This document shows, piece by piece, positions 53,812 to 63,310 of a stretch of 64,000 nt of DNA (its first letter is position 1; each line of letters starts with the position of its first letter). The position numbers were made by a program, and so were the translations under genes. The notes under the pieces were generated by a model. That model was not told the DNA's origin. It did no database searches and saw nothing but the letters and a program-made list of their open reading frames with translations. The DNA comes from Nonomuraea guangzhouensis. GTDB lineage: Bacteria; Actinomycetota; Actinomycetes; Streptosporangiales; Streptosporangiaceae. Location: NCBI RefSeq assembly GCF_019396345.1, contig NZ_JAHKRM010000004.1, positions 62,001-126,000 on the forward strand. Direction: 5' to 3'.

Positions 53812-54855
53812 ATGACGACACTCAAGGTCACGACGGTCAACGGCGAGTGGATGAACGACTGGTTCACCCTCGACGCTCAGCCGGCGGCCTTCAAGCCGAC
53901 ATTCTCCCGAGATGGAGACCAAGGAGTAACCGCGCAGGCCGCCGGCCGCCTGGCCGGACTGATCTCCGCCATCGACGCGGACATCGTCGCCTTGGTGGAG
54001 GCGCCGAGCCGCCCGGCGGAGCTGGCCTTGTTCATCGAGGAGTATCTGACCGTCGACGGCACCGCCACGTATGACTTCGTGCAGGGCGATTCCGGTGGGA
54101 GCCAGAAGCTGGCCCTGTTGTTCAAACCCGACCGTGTCGCGGGCGCCCTCACTCCTTCGGACGAGGTGGAGCTGTTCATCGAGCCGTGGCTGGCCGACGT
54201 CGACGGTGACGCGGTTCTCGACGAGTACGCGTTCACCAGAAACCCGCTGTGCTGCACCATCGATGTCGACGGGATCACGTTGCAGGTGGTGGTCGCACAT
54301 CTGAAGTCGAACTTCATCAACCAGGGCAGCGAGATGTGGCATGACCCCGCGCGGCGACCGGAGTTCATCCGGGCCGCGTTGCGGAACCGGCGGCGGATCG
54401 CCACCGAGGCGATGCGCATCCGCAGGGCCACGGAGCAGCGCATGGACGCCGATCCGAGCTCGGCGATCATCGTGCTCGGAGACCTGAACGACGGCCCCGG
54501 CCAGGACTTCTTCGAGGAGTTGTACCTCGCGCACAACGTCACCGACATCCTCGTCGGCTCGCCGTACCGGCCCGAGCGACTCTTCGGCCACGCCCAGGCC
54601 GATGTCCCTGAGAACCAGCGTTTCAGTGCCGAGTTCGACGATTTCGTCACCGAGGAGGCGCACCGGCGCGTGCTGCTGGACCACATCCTCCTCTCGCCCG
54701 CCCTGACGAATGGCGGCTCACCACTGACCAAGGTGCCAGGATCCGGTCTCGTCGAACATCAAGCCTGGGCCGCCCAGATCGCCGGCGACGGATCCGCACG
54801 GGACCAGCGGGCAACCGACCACCGCCCGGCCAGCGTCACCCTCACCCACTCCTGA
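53812..54855 (+). CDS. Endonuclease/exonuclease/phosphatase (EEP) family protein
   Basis: The 347-residue protein starts at ATG 53812, 40 bases after the protease-hydrolase gene. EEP metal and catalytic residues are present in order: Asn in TTVNGEWMND, Glu in IVALVEAPSR, the His in VVVAHLKSNF, Asp/Asn in VLGDLNDGPG, Asp-His in LLDHILLSPA and Asp-His in ATDHRPASVTL. The fold cleaves phosphodiesters in nucleic acids, lipids or nucleotides. No signal peptide is present, so the target is inside the cell. It is the second gene of the divergent arm and a plausible toxic effector or a nucleotide-signal hydrolase. Confidence 0.9.
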   Translation: MTTLKVTTVNGEWMNDWFTLDAQPAAFKPTFSRDGDQGVTAQAAGRLAGLISAIDADIVALVEAPSRPAELALFIEEYLTVDGTATYDFVQGDSGGSQKLALLFKPDRVAGALTPSDEVELFIEPWLADVDGDAVLDEYAFTRNPLCCTIDVDGITLQVVVAHLKSNFINQGSEMWHDPARRPEFIRAALRNRRRIATEAMRIRRATEQRMDADPSSAIIVLGDLNDGPGQDFFEELYLAHNVTDILVGSPYRPERLFGHAQADVPENQRFSAEFDDFVTEEAHRRVLLDHILLSPALTNGGSPLTKVPGSGLVEHQAWAAQIAGDGSARDQRATDHRPASVTLTHS

Positions 54856-55003
54856 GTCGATACCAGCCGCCGACACCACCGACCGCGTGACCACTGCACG
54901 GTGGCCTTGCTCCGCCTGCCGAGATTTTGCGAGAAGCGTTCGTCTTACCGGAGCCTTGTCGAGGTTCCATACTGACTCCTTGACTTGATCGTCGGGAGGC
55001 CGG

Positions 55004-58000
55004 ATGTTACACGGACGCGGGGCCGAGCAGGCCGAGGTCGACGCGCTGCTCGAAGCCGCCCGGGCCGGACGCAGTGGCGCGGTCATCGTCAAGGGCGAGA
55101 CCGGCATCGGCAAGTCGGCGCTCCTCGACTACGCCGCCGAGCGGGCCGCCGGTTGGCCGATGCTGCGGACGCTGGGTGTGGAGTCGGAGACCGAACTGCC
55201 GTTCGCCGCCCTCCACCTGCTCCTGCGGCCGGTGCTCGGGCACGTCGAGCGGTTGCCGTCCGGTCAGGCGGCGGCGCTGCGCGGTGCGATCGGGGCGGCG
55301 CCGGCCGGGGTGGCCGACCGGTTCCTCGTCGGGCTGGCGGCGCTCACGCTGCTGTCGGACCTGGCCGGAGACGGGCCGATCCTGTGCCTGATCGACGACG
55401 CGCAGTGGCTCGACGACGCCTCTGCCGACGCACTGCTGTTCGCGGCCAGGCGGCTGAACGCCGAGGGGGTGGTCATGCTGTTCGCGTCCAGGGACGGCGC
55501 GGCCACCCCACGGCCCGACGCGATGACCACGCCGGGAGAGACTTCGCCGTGGATGGGGGCGCTCGCCGTACCCACGGTGGCGCCGCCGCGCGTGGAACCG
55601 ATGGCCGCGCCCGGAGATACCCGGCCGCGGATGGAGGCGCTGGCCTCGACCGGGGTGGCCGAGCTGCGGCTGGGGCGGTTGGAGGCGGCGGCGGCTGAGG
55701 CGTTTCTGAGCGAGCGGGCCGATGATCTGGCGCCGCAGGTGCGGCGTCGGGTCCTCGACGAGGCGGCGGGCAATCCGCTGGCGCTGATCGAGTTCGCCGC
55801 CGTGCTGACCCCCGAGCAGCGGGCGGGCCGGTTGAGCCCGCTGCCGTTCGCGGGTGAGTCGGGGCCGCTGTCGCAGCGGGTGCGGAACACGTTCGAGGCC
55901 CATATCGACCGGTTTCCCGAGCCGGCCAGGACGGCGCTGCTCGTCGCCGCGGCCGATGACACCGGGGATCTGGATCTGGTGCTGCGGGCCGCCGCCCGTC
56001 TCGGCGCGACGGTCGCGGACCTGGCGCTCGCCGAACGTGAGGAGCTGATCCAGCTCTCGGCGGCCGGGCTGTCGTTCCGGCATCCGCTGATCAGGAGCGC
56101 GGCCTATCGCGGCGCGCCGTACTTCCGCCGGGTCGCCGCCCACCTGGCACTGGCGGAGTCGCTGAGCGCCCAGCCGGCGGGGTGCCTGGGCGACCAGACA
56201 GCCATGTCTCTGACCGGCCAAGTGACCAGGCACCTGAAAGCCCGGACGGCCACAGCCCTCCACGACAGGACGGAACCGCCCCTGAACGGTCAGGCGGCAC
56301 CGCCCCTGAACGGTCAGGCGGTCGAGTCTCTGGGTGGTCAGGCGCGGGCCGATCGGCGGGCCTGGCATCGGGCCGCCGCCGCTACCGGTCCGGACGAGGA
56401 GGTCGCCGGGGATCTGGAGCGCGCGGCCGTACGGGCGCGCGATCGGCAAGGGTCGGCTGCCGCGTCCGTGGCGTACGAGCGGGCTGCCGACCTCACCGCC
56501 GACACCGTCCACACGGCGCGCCGGCTGATCGCGGCGGCGGAGCTGGCGGTTCAGGCCGGGCAGCTGAAGCGCGCCATCGGGCTGGCCGACCGGGCGGCGC
56601 CGTTCGCCACGACCCCGGCCGAGCACGCCGGCCTCGCCCGGGTACGGGCTTGCGTGGAGGTGGAACAAGGCTCGCCGAGCGCGGCGGGGCGGCTGCTCAC
56701 CGAGGGCGCGGAGTACGTACTGACGGCCGACCCCGCCCTGGCGGCCCGCATGCTGGCCGAGGCGATCCACTACGCCTCCTTCGCGGCCGACCCGAAGCTC
56801 GCCCACGACGCCGACCTGCGGCTCAGCGCACTCCCCCTACCCAGAGGACCGCTCACCGCGGGAATGGTGGTGGAGGATGGCCGGCCCGCAGAGGACGTCT
56901 CCCCCATCCGCACAGCGGCCGAGCTCGCCGCCGGGATGGCGGTCGTGGCGCGGCTCGTGGCGGGGCAGCCAGTGACGGACGTCTCCCCCATCCGGGCGGT
57001 CGCCGCACTGGCGGGCGAGTTCGGCGAGCTGTTGCCGCTCGCCACCTCCCTGAGCATCATCTCGGGCGATGAAGTGACGGCCCACCAGCTGGCCGGGTCG
57101 CTGGTCGCGCGGTGTCGAGAGCACGGCCTGATCGGCGTGCTCCCCCAGGCGCTCGCGCTGCTAGCGCAGGCGCAGCTGCTGCGCGGCAGGCACCGCGAGG
57201 CGACGGCCGCCGCGTCGGAGGCGCTGAGCGTCGCCTCCGACATCCACCAGGCCCATCGGGCCGGACACGTGCACGGCCTGCTCGCCTGGATGGCCGCGGT
57301 CGGCGGGGAGGAGGAACGCTGCCGGGAGCTGGCCGCGCGGGCGGACGGCGACGTCGAGGCCACCCGGGCGCTCGCCGCCTGGGCGCTCGGGCTGTCGCAG
57401 TTGGGCTGGGGCCGGGCCGGGGCCGCTCTCGACCACCTCCAGACGGCGGGTCAGCGCCACCCCGTGGTCGCGCTCTACGCGGCGCCCGACCTGGTCGAGG
57501 CGGCGGTGCGCGCCGGGCGGGACGATCTGGCGGTGCGGGCGGCGGCCGGGTTCGAGGGGTGGGCGGTGGTCGTGGACCGCCCGTGGGCGACCGCCGTCGC
57601 CGCCCGGCTCAGGGGGCTGCTGGCCCAGGGCGACGAGGCGGGCGAGCACTTCGCGCGGGCTGTGGCCGTACCCGCTGACCAGCCGTTCCAGCAGGCGCGC
57701 AACGAGCTGCTGTACGGCGAGTGGCTCCGGCGGGCGCATCGGCGTTCGGACGCGCGGCTGCGGCTGCGCGCGGCCTTTGAGGGGTTCGACGCGCTCGGCG
57801 CGGTGCCGTGGGCCCGGCGGGCCCATGGCGAGTTGGAGGCGGCCGGTGAGGCGGCCGCGGTGTCCGCGAGTGGCGGTCTGCTCGACCGGCTGACGCCGCA
57901 GGAGCGTCAGGTGGTACGGCTCGCGGCGGCGGGGCTGTCCAATCGGCAGATCGGCGCGCGGCTGTTCCTCAGCCCGCGTACGGTGGGACATCATCTGTAC

Positions 58001-58066
58001 AAAGCGTTTCCCAAGCTCGGCGTGGCCTCCCGCGCCCAGCTCACCGGGCTCGACCTAAGCAGGTGA
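55004..58066 (+). CDS. LAL-type LuxR-family ATP-dependent regulator
   Basis: The 1020-residue protein has Walker A VKGETGIGKSALLD (Gly31-Lys37), Walker B ILCLIDDAQWLDDAS, a long TPR-like middle, and a LuxR HTH in the last ~65 residues (RLTPQERQVVRLAAAGLSNR; FLSPRTVGHHLYKAFPKLGV). LAL (MalT-like) regulators activate catabolic or secondary-metabolic genes. Two inserts are low in complexity and repeat-rich: ~residues 165-205 (TPGETSPWMGAL, APGDTRPRMEAL) and ~400-445 (two copies of a PPLNGQA unit). It is monocistronic; the secreted hydrolase gene follows after 117 bases and may be a target. Confidence 0.92.
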   Translation: MLHGRGAEQAEVDALLEAARAGRSGAVIVKGETGIGKSALLDYAAERAAGWPMLRTLGVESETELPFAALHLLLRPVLGHVERLPSGQAAALRGAIGAAPAGVADRFLVGLAALTLLSDLAGDGPILCLIDDAQWLDDASADALLFAARRLNAEGVVMLFASRDGAATPRPDAMTTPGETSPWMGALAVPTVAPPRVEPMAAPGDTRPRMEALASTGVAELRLGRLEAAAAEAFLSERADDLAPQVRRRVLDEAAGNPLALIEFAAVLTPEQRAGRLSPLPFAGESGPLSQRVRNTFEAHIDRFPEPARTALLVAAADDTGDLDLVLRAAARLGATVADLALAEREELIQLSAAGLSFRHPLIRSAAYRGAPYFRRVAAHLALAESLSAQPAGCLGDQTAMSLTGQVTRHLKARTATALHDRTEPPLNGQAAPPLNGQAVESLGGQARADRRAWHRAAAATGPDEEVAGDLERAAVRARDRQGSAAASVAYERAADLTADTVHTARRLIAAAELAVQAGQLKRAIGLADRAAPFATTPAEHAGLARVRACVEVEQGSPSAAGRLLTEGAEYVLTADPALAARMLAEAIHYASFAADPKLAHDADLRLSALPLPRGPLTAGMVVEDGRPAEDVSPIRTAAELAAGMAVVARLVAGQPVTDVSPIRAVAALAGEFGELLPLATSLSIISGDEVTAHQLAGSLVARCREHGLIGVLPQALALLAQAQLLRGRHREATAAASEALSVASDIHQAHRAGHVHGLLAWMAAVGGEEERCRELAARADGDVEATRALAAWALGLSQLGWGRAGAALDHLQTAGQRHPVVALYAAPDLVEAAVRAGRDDLAVRAAAGFEGWAVVVDRPWATAVAARLRGLLAQGDEAGEHFARAVAVPADQPFQQARNELLYGEWLRRAHRRSDARLRLRAAFEGFDALGAVPWARRAHGELEAAGEAAAVSASGGLLDRLTPQERQVVRLAAAGLSNRQIGARLFLSPRTVGHHLYKAFPKLGVASRAQLTGLDLSR
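56275..56322 (+). repeat. Two tandem copies of a 24-bp unit inside the LAL gene
   Basis: Copies at 56275-56298 and 56299-56322 differ only at the last base and encode two PPLNGQA-type repeats. A degenerate third copy (ESLGGQA, 56323-56343) follows. The unit is in frame, so copy-number change would alter linker length without breaking the protein. Confidence 0.85.
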
Positions 58067-58183
58067 CCACCGCTACTTAGTCATATGTCCGGCATGACCG
58101 GATATGTGCCACCGGCCGACCGATTCGCAGATGATCGTCCGCGCTTTACCGTGCTTCCGACCTCACGGAAACGGAGAGCGTGG

Positions 58184-59128
58184 ATGCACAGATCACTCAG
58201 ATCCGGTTTAGCCCTGCCGTTGGTCGGGGCGATGATCGCAGCCGCCCTGATCGCCACCGCACCGGCCGCCTCCGCCGCCGCGCCCGCGCGGAGTGACGGG
58301 CACCGGGTCACCCTCATGGTCCACGGGTTCGACCGCGAGGCCGACACCAACTGCGCCAGCTCCTGGAAAGACGCCAAGAACCTCCTGAACGCCAACGGCT
58401 GGGGCGACGTCGTCACCTTCGGCTACTACAACAAGGCCACCAACTGCGACCTCCGGCTCCAGGGCACCACCGACACGCGCATCCAGGAGGTCGGCCGCCA
58501 GTTCGCGTGGACCGTCTACTACCTGTACTCCAGCCATGACGTCGCCGTCGACGTCGTGACGCACTCCATGGGCGGCCTGGTCGCGAAGGCGGCCATCGAA
58601 GGCGTCAACAGGTACGGCGTGGGCAAGACGCCGCCCGACCTGAGCGGACTGACGGTCGACAAGAACAACATCGGGGCGACCGTGTGGCCCATCGCCTGGC
58701 CTCCTTACCTGTACATCGAGGACATGGTCACGCTCGCGACGCCGCACCAGGGCATCGGCAGCGCGCTGGTGACCGCCTGCGCCCTCACCCACGAGCAGTG
58801 CAGCGACATGCGCCCGGGCAGCGGCTTCATCAGCTGGCTGGGGAAACAACCACTCTCCCAAATGGGTACGGACTACACCTTCCTCGCCTCGAGCCACGAC
58901 GACACGGTCAGCGCGGACTCGGCGACCAACAAGCGCACTGCCCATCATTGGGCGCTTTATGACAAGAACGCGGACGGCGGGACGCTGAGCCACACCGCCA
59001 TGCGGACGACCTCGACCGGCGCGTGGCAGGCGTCATGGGGCGGGCAGCTGAGCGACGAGGGTTCGGGCTCCTACCCCGCGCCGCTCCTGCGGATGATGGA
59101 CGGCCTGTACGACCAGCAGGCCCAGTAA
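58184..59128 (+). CDS. Secreted alpha/beta hydrolase, lipase-like
   Basis: I start at ATG 58184 (ACGGAGAG upstream), giving 314 residues. A Sec signal peptide (LALPLVGAMIAAALIATAPA) ends near ASAAA. The mature enzyme opens VTLMVHGFDREADTNC, has the nucleophile elbow VVTHSMGGLVAKAA, the loop VTLATPHQGIGSALV and a likely catalytic His in LSHTAMRT. Several Cys could form extracellular disulfides (CALTHEQC). This is the PGAP1/lipase-like group, acting on esters outside the cell. It is closed by a strong bidirectional terminator shared with the convergent protease gene. Confidence 0.88.
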   Translation: MHRSLRSGLALPLVGAMIAAALIATAPAASAAAPARSDGHRVTLMVHGFDREADTNCASSWKDAKNLLNANGWGDVVTFGYYNKATNCDLRLQGTTDTRIQEVGRQFAWTVYYLYSSHDVAVDVVTHSMGGLVAKAAIEGVNRYGVGKTPPDLSGLTVDKNNIGATVWPIAWPPYLYIEDMVTLATPHQGIGSALVTACALTHEQCSDMRPGSGFISWLGKQPLSQMGTDYTFLASSHDDTVSADSATNKRTAHHWALYDKNADGGTLSHTAMRTTSTGAWQASWGGQLSDEGSGSYPAPLLRMMDGLYDQQAQ

Positions 59129-59144
59129 GTAGTCCGGAAACGAC

Positions 59145-59179
59145 GATCGGCACGCCGTCACGAGGACGGCGTGCCGATC
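59145..59179. terminator. Bidirectional hairpin terminator
   Basis: GATCGGCACGCCGTC (59145-59159) pairs exactly with 59165-59179 around ACGAG, followed by TGTTT on the plus strand and preceded by bases that favour termination of the minus-strand protease transcript. It separates the stops at 59128 and 59191. Confidence 0.92.
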
Positions 59180-59190
59180 TGTTTGCGGGG

Positions 59191-62100
59191 CTACTTCAGG
59201 CCGTAGGCCCGGGTGATCGTCTGGTCGATGGTGTTGCCCTCGGCGTCCACGCCCTGGGCGCGGATGCCCACGGTGCCGTTGGTGGCGGACAGGGCGGGGT
59301 GGGCGATGGTCGCGGTGTAGGAGGTGGCGTTCTTCTTGGAGGTGGTGACGGCCTTCCAGTGGGCGCCGTCGTCGTAGGTGACCGAGAGCTTCAGGCTGCC
59401 GAGGCGCGCGTCGGGCACGTCGTAGGAGCCCTGGTAACCGGTGACCGTGATCTTGTGCGGTCTGGCCGCCGCGGTCTTGTTGTCGAGGTCCAGGTCCAGG
59501 TCGTAGCGGAGGTTGAGCTTGCGGACCGGCTCGCACGGGGTGAGGGTGCTGGTGAAGAACCAGCCGACGCACAGGCCGTCGTTGAGCGTCTGCATCCCAC
59601 CGGTCGGGCGCTTCGAGCGGAACGTCCACTCCGTCGCCACGTCGGTCGCGTACTGCTGCGCCGGCTGCGGAGTGTGGAACTTGTCGGTGAGGCGATAGCG
59701 GGACTCGCCCTCCGGCAGGTTGAACTTCGGCATCTGGATCAGGACCGGGCCGCTGGTCCCCGATTCGTCCATGGGGATCTCCTGGCCGTCACGGTAGAGG
59801 TGCAGCTCGTCCTTGCCGCCGCGCGTCTCGTCGAACCGCGCGTTCCAGGTGAACGCCTCCTGGTGGTTCGGCCCCGGGCCGAGGATCGGCAGGGCGGCCA
59901 CGAACATGTCGCCGGTACGGCAGGGGAAGCACATCGTGGTCCCGGTGGCGCGGGTCTGGTCGGTGAACACCGGAGTGCCGGGCACGCGCGGCTGGGCGCC
60001 CCACTCCTCGGTCTTCGTACCGGCCGACGGGTAGACGTCCACGGCGGTGGCCCACATTCCGAAGGTCCGGCCGGAGTCGTCGCCGTCGGGGTAGGCCAGC
60101 TGGGTCTCGCGCGTCCACGACACGTCCGGCGAGACCGGCCCGACGTACTCGGTCACGGCGGTCCGCGCGGGCCAGGAGTAGCCGAGCCGGGAACCGTGCA
60201 GATAGCCGGGGCGGGTCAGCACGGTCGCCCCCCAGAACATGGAGGCGGTGGCGGGCCGGTCGGAGTGCAGGCGGTTCTCGATCTCGTAGAGGTTCCGCTT
60301 GCCGAGCTCGTAGTCGAGCTTGGCCGGGACGCGGACGCGCTCGCGGAGCATCAGTGAGTAGATGTACGGGGTGGCGGTGATGCCCTCGGCCTGGACGCTC
60401 ACCGGCCGCTTGGTGAGCTGGGCGGCCAGGGCGCGGCCCTCGTCGGCGGTCAGGCTCATCGTCGGGATCGGGTAGATCGGCCAGGACTTCGTCAGTTCGA
60501 GGAAGGCCCGGTTGACCGCCCCGTAGCCGAGCACCCCGGCCGCGCCGGCGTCGGCCGCGGCCTTGACCCGGTCGAGCGCGTTACCCGTGCAGGCGTTGTC
60601 CGGGCACAGGTCCGAGAGGTCGAGCAGGACGAGCTTGCCGCGTACGCCGGCGCCGGCGAGTTCGGCGGCCTGGCCGCGCCCCCCGGACACCAGGGTGAGC
60701 GTGCTACGGCCGTTCAGCTTGGGAACCACAGGGTCCAGGTTCTGGTAGCGGGGATGCAGGGTGAGCCGGTCGGTCTTCATGCTGATCACGGGCGCGCCGC
60801 GCAGGATCTGTCCCGAGACGTCGAAGGTGCCCTGGGTGACCGGGCGGGTGGGCAGCAACCAGTAGTTGTGCAGCCCGTAGGCGGGGGTGGTCTCGAACGC
60901 GACGGACTCGAGGCCGTTGGCCGCGTTGCGCACGGAGAAGTACTGGGAGTTGTAGACCTCGGTCGGTTTCGGGGTGCTCTGGGTGACCTGGCGGGCCTTG
61001 CGCAGGTCGAGGGTGATCGTGGTGTCCTTGGTGGCCGCGAACTCCGGCTCCGTCAGCATGCCGATGTTCCACTGGCCGTCGGTTCCGCGCCAGCTCACGC
61101 CGGAGGTCACGCTGAAGGTGCCGGTGTAGACCTGCGTCTGGGACTCGGGGCCGCTGTCGGGGTAGTAGACGAAGTCGAGGTCGTCGCGGTCGTCGGTGCG
61201 CAGGACCGCCCACGGGATCGGCTGCACGTCGGTCGCGCCGTCGGGCAGCACCATCTTGGTCTTGATGGTGACCTTCGCCGGCTCCACGAACGCGCCCACC
61301 GCGGTGTTCACCGTCACGGCGCCGCTCGCGTCGGCGGCGTGCACGAACCCCTCGTACCAGGTGGCCGGGCCCGACGGGTCGAAGGTGACGGCGACGGGCG
61401 CGGTGCCGTGCGCCGGGACGGTGACCGTGTCGTGGTCCAGGGTGAGCGTGCGCTCGGGCGCGTCGCCGCCCTTGTGGGCCGTGACGCCGGACTTCAGGGT
61501 CAGCGTCACCGGCTGGTCGCCGCCGTTGGTGTAGGTGATCGTCTTGGTGACGCGGTCCTTGTGGGGGTAGGCCAGGGCGCCGAAGTCGAGGTTGCCGGAC
61601 GCGCCGACCGTCTGCCGTACGGCCCGCGCCACGTCCACGCGTCCAGAGCCCTGCTCGTACGCGCCGAAGCCGTCGTCATGGGTGGTGCTGACGAGCGCGG
61701 CCTTCAGCTGGGCGCCGGTCCAGTCCGGGTGCTTCTGGGCCAGGAGCACCGCGGCGCCGGACACGTGCGGCGTGGCCATGGACGTGCCCGACGCGCCGGT
61801 GTACTTGTCGTTCACCACCGAGCCCATCGACGTGCCCGCGGCCCTGGCGGCCACGATGTCGACGCCCGGGGCGACGAGGTCAGGCTTGAGGCTGTAGTCG
61901 CGCAGCACCGGGCCCTTGCTGGAGAACGGGGCGAGCTTCTCCGACCCGTCGACCGCGCCGACGGTGAGCGCCGACGCGGCCGAGCCCGGTGTCGCGATCT
62001 TCCGGTTGTCGTAGTCGTTGCCCGCCGCGATGACGAACAGCGACGTCGACTGCGCGCTGAGGTTGTCGACCGCCTCGCTCAGCGGGTCGGGCCCGGCGTA

Positions 62101-63162
62101 GCAGCAGGCGCCGGCGCTGATGCTGATCACCCGGGCCTGCTGGGCGACCGCCCACTCCATGCCGGCGATGATGCCGGACGAGTCACCGCTGCCGGCCTTG
62201 TTGAGCACCTTGCCGACGAGCAGGGACGCCTTCGGCGCGACGCCGGTGTACTTGCCGTCGGAGGCGGCCCCGGTGCCCGCAATCGTGGAGGCGACGTGGG
62301 TGCCGTGCCCGTGACCGTCCTTGACGTCCGCCTCTTCGGTGAAGTTCGCGGTCGCCGTGATGCGGTCGGCGAGGTCGGGGTGGGTGGTGTCGACGCCGGT
62401 GTCGAGGACCGCGACCTTGACGCCCTCGCCCTTCAGGCCGGCGGCCCACACCTCAGGGGCGCCGATCTGCGGCACGCTCTTGTCGAGCACTGCCTTCACC
62501 TTGCGGTCGAGCCAGATGGCCGACAGCCCTCGGTCGAGCGAGGCCGCGACGCCCTTGTCCGTCGCCGGGCGGTCGACGGCGGTCCAGAACTGCCCGACCG
62601 CCTTCTTGTCCACCCGCACCGCGGCGCCGCCCACGCTGGGCAGGCCGAGCGGCTCGGCGGTGGCGGGCAGCGCGTCGGCCTGCTCCGACAGCGTCTTCGC
62701 CGCCTGCTTGGCCTGACCGTACTGGACGATCAGCGGCAGGGTGGCGCTCTCCTTGTCGGTGTAGCCGTTCGCGGCCAGGTAGGCGACGTCGAACAAGGCC
62801 TTGTCCAGGCGGCCCGAGGACACCAGGCCCATCACGTCGGAGGGATAGACGTAGTAGGAGTTCCGATCACGCACGGAGATGAAGGTCACCGGGGCGCCGT
62901 TGGGACGCCGGGCGGGGGTGACCTGGTGGCGGGGGCTGCCGCCGGGACCGGTGTCGTAGGCGACCACGTCGCCGGTGATCAGGGTGATCTTCGCCGCGTC
63001 CGCGGCCGGTGTTCCGGACGACTCGACGGCGGCGGCGGTCTGGCCGGAAAGGGCGGGTGCGGGGGTGGCCGAGGGCGATGGCTGTACGGCCATGCCGGTC
63101 GACAGCACCAGCCCCATCGCTAAAAGCCCGATGGACGGGCTTCGCCATCGTTGACGAGTCAT
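59191..63162 (-). CDS. Large secreted subtilisin-like (S8) serine peptidase
   Basis: From ATG 63162 (GAGGAG upstream) the protein is 1323 residues. It has a signal peptide, an N-terminal pro-region and the S8 catalytic triad: Asp254 in VAVLDTGVDTTHPDL, His289 in GHGHGTHVASTIAG, Ser461 in SGTSMATPHVSGAA. Beta-sandwich domains follow, plus a PA-like insert (VRGKLVLLDLSDLCPDNACT), then an Ig-like C-terminus. It degrades proteins outside the cell and is much larger than simple subtilisins, as in other actinomycete S8 peptidases with C-terminal beta domains. It is divergent from a TrmB-like regulator gene, with an inverted repeat between them. Confidence 0.93.
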   Translation of the reverse strand: MTRQRWRSPSIGLLAMGLVLSTGMAVQPSPSATPAPALSGQTAAAVESSGTPAADAAKITLITGDVVAYDTGPGGSPRHQVTPARRPNGAPVTFISVRDRNSYYVYPSDVMGLVSSGRLDKALFDVAYLAANGYTDKESATLPLIVQYGQAKQAAKTLSEQADALPATAEPLGLPSVGGAAVRVDKKAVGQFWTAVDRPATDKGVAASLDRGLSAIWLDRKVKAVLDKSVPQIGAPEVWAAGLKGEGVKVAVLDTGVDTTHPDLADRITATANFTEEADVKDGHGHGTHVASTIAGTGAASDGKYTGVAPKASLLVGKVLNKAGSGDSSGIIAGMEWAVAQQARVISISAGACCYAGPDPLSEAVDNLSAQSTSLFVIAAGNDYDNRKIATPGSAASALTVGAVDGSEKLAPFSSKGPVLRDYSLKPDLVAPGVDIVAARAAGTSMGSVVNDKYTGASGTSMATPHVSGAAVLLAQKHPDWTGAQLKAALVSTTHDDGFGAYEQGSGRVDVARAVRQTVGASGNLDFGALAYPHKDRVTKTITYTNGGDQPVTLTLKSGVTAHKGGDAPERTLTLDHDTVTVPAHGTAPVAVTFDPSGPATWYEGFVHAADASGAVTVNTAVGAFVEPAKVTIKTKMVLPDGATDVQPIPWAVLRTDDRDDLDFVYYPDSGPESQTQVYTGTFSVTSGVSWRGTDGQWNIGMLTEPEFAATKDTTITLDLRKARQVTQSTPKPTEVYNSQYFSVRNAANGLESVAFETTPAYGLHNYWLLPTRPVTQGTFDVSGQILRGAPVISMKTDRLTLHPRYQNLDPVVPKLNGRSTLTLVSGGRGQAAELAGAGVRGKLVLLDLSDLCPDNACTGNALDRVKAAADAGAAGVLGYGAVNRAFLELTKSWPIYPIPTMSLTADEGRALAAQLTKRPVSVQAEGITATPYIYSLMLRERVRVPAKLDYELGKRNLYEIENRLHSDRPATASMFWGATVLTRPGYLHGSRLGYSWPARTAVTEYVGPVSPDVSWTRETQLAYPDGDDSGRTFGMWATAVDVYPSAGTKTEEWGAQPRVPGTPVFTDQTRATGTTMCFPCRTGDMFVAALPILGPGPNHQEAFTWNARFDETRGGKDELHLYRDGQEIPMDESGTSGPVLIQMPKFNLPEGESRYRLTDKFHTPQPAQQYATDVATEWTFRSKRPTGGMQTLNDGLCVGWFFTSTLTPCEPVRKLNLRYDLDLDLDNKTAAARPHKITVTGYQGSYDVPDARLGSLKLSVTYDDGAHWKAVTTSKKNATSYTATIAHPALSATNGTVGIRAQGVDAEGNTIDQTITRAYGLK

Positions 63163-63240
63163 GGTTCTCCTCGCGGGATAGCAGGCATGATCGACTCTCC
63201 CGAACCATGACATGTCAAGAAATATCCTGAAAAGATGACT

Positions 63241-63279
63241 CGTCGTCCTATTCCCGCCAATGACGGGAAAAGGACGGCG
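63241..63279. promoter_or_regulatory. Inverted repeat between the divergent protease and regulator genes
   Basis: TCCTATTCCCG (63246-63256) and CGGGAAAAGGA (63264-63274) form 11-bp arms with one mismatch around seven bases. Five flanking bases on each side extend the symmetry with one further mismatch. It sits in the middle of the 148-base divergent promoter region, so it is a probable regulator-binding site. Confidence 0.6.
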
Positions 63280-63310
63280 AGAGCGCCGGGTTGTGGGTGA
63301 TCATGGTGGG

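Noticed and set aside
58079..58130. CATATGTCCGG...CCGGATATGTG symmetry upstream of the secreted hydrolase
   Set aside because: The arms align only with a two-base shift, so the dyad is imperfect, and no regulator is adjacent. It was not strong enough to call an operator.
60754..63123. A 789-codon open frame on the plus strand opposite the subtilisin-like gene
   Set aside because: It is antisense to a protease with an intact catalytic triad. The composition (runs of Gly, Arg, Val, Asp) is that of a high-GC shadow frame, and no motif or ribosome-binding site is seen.
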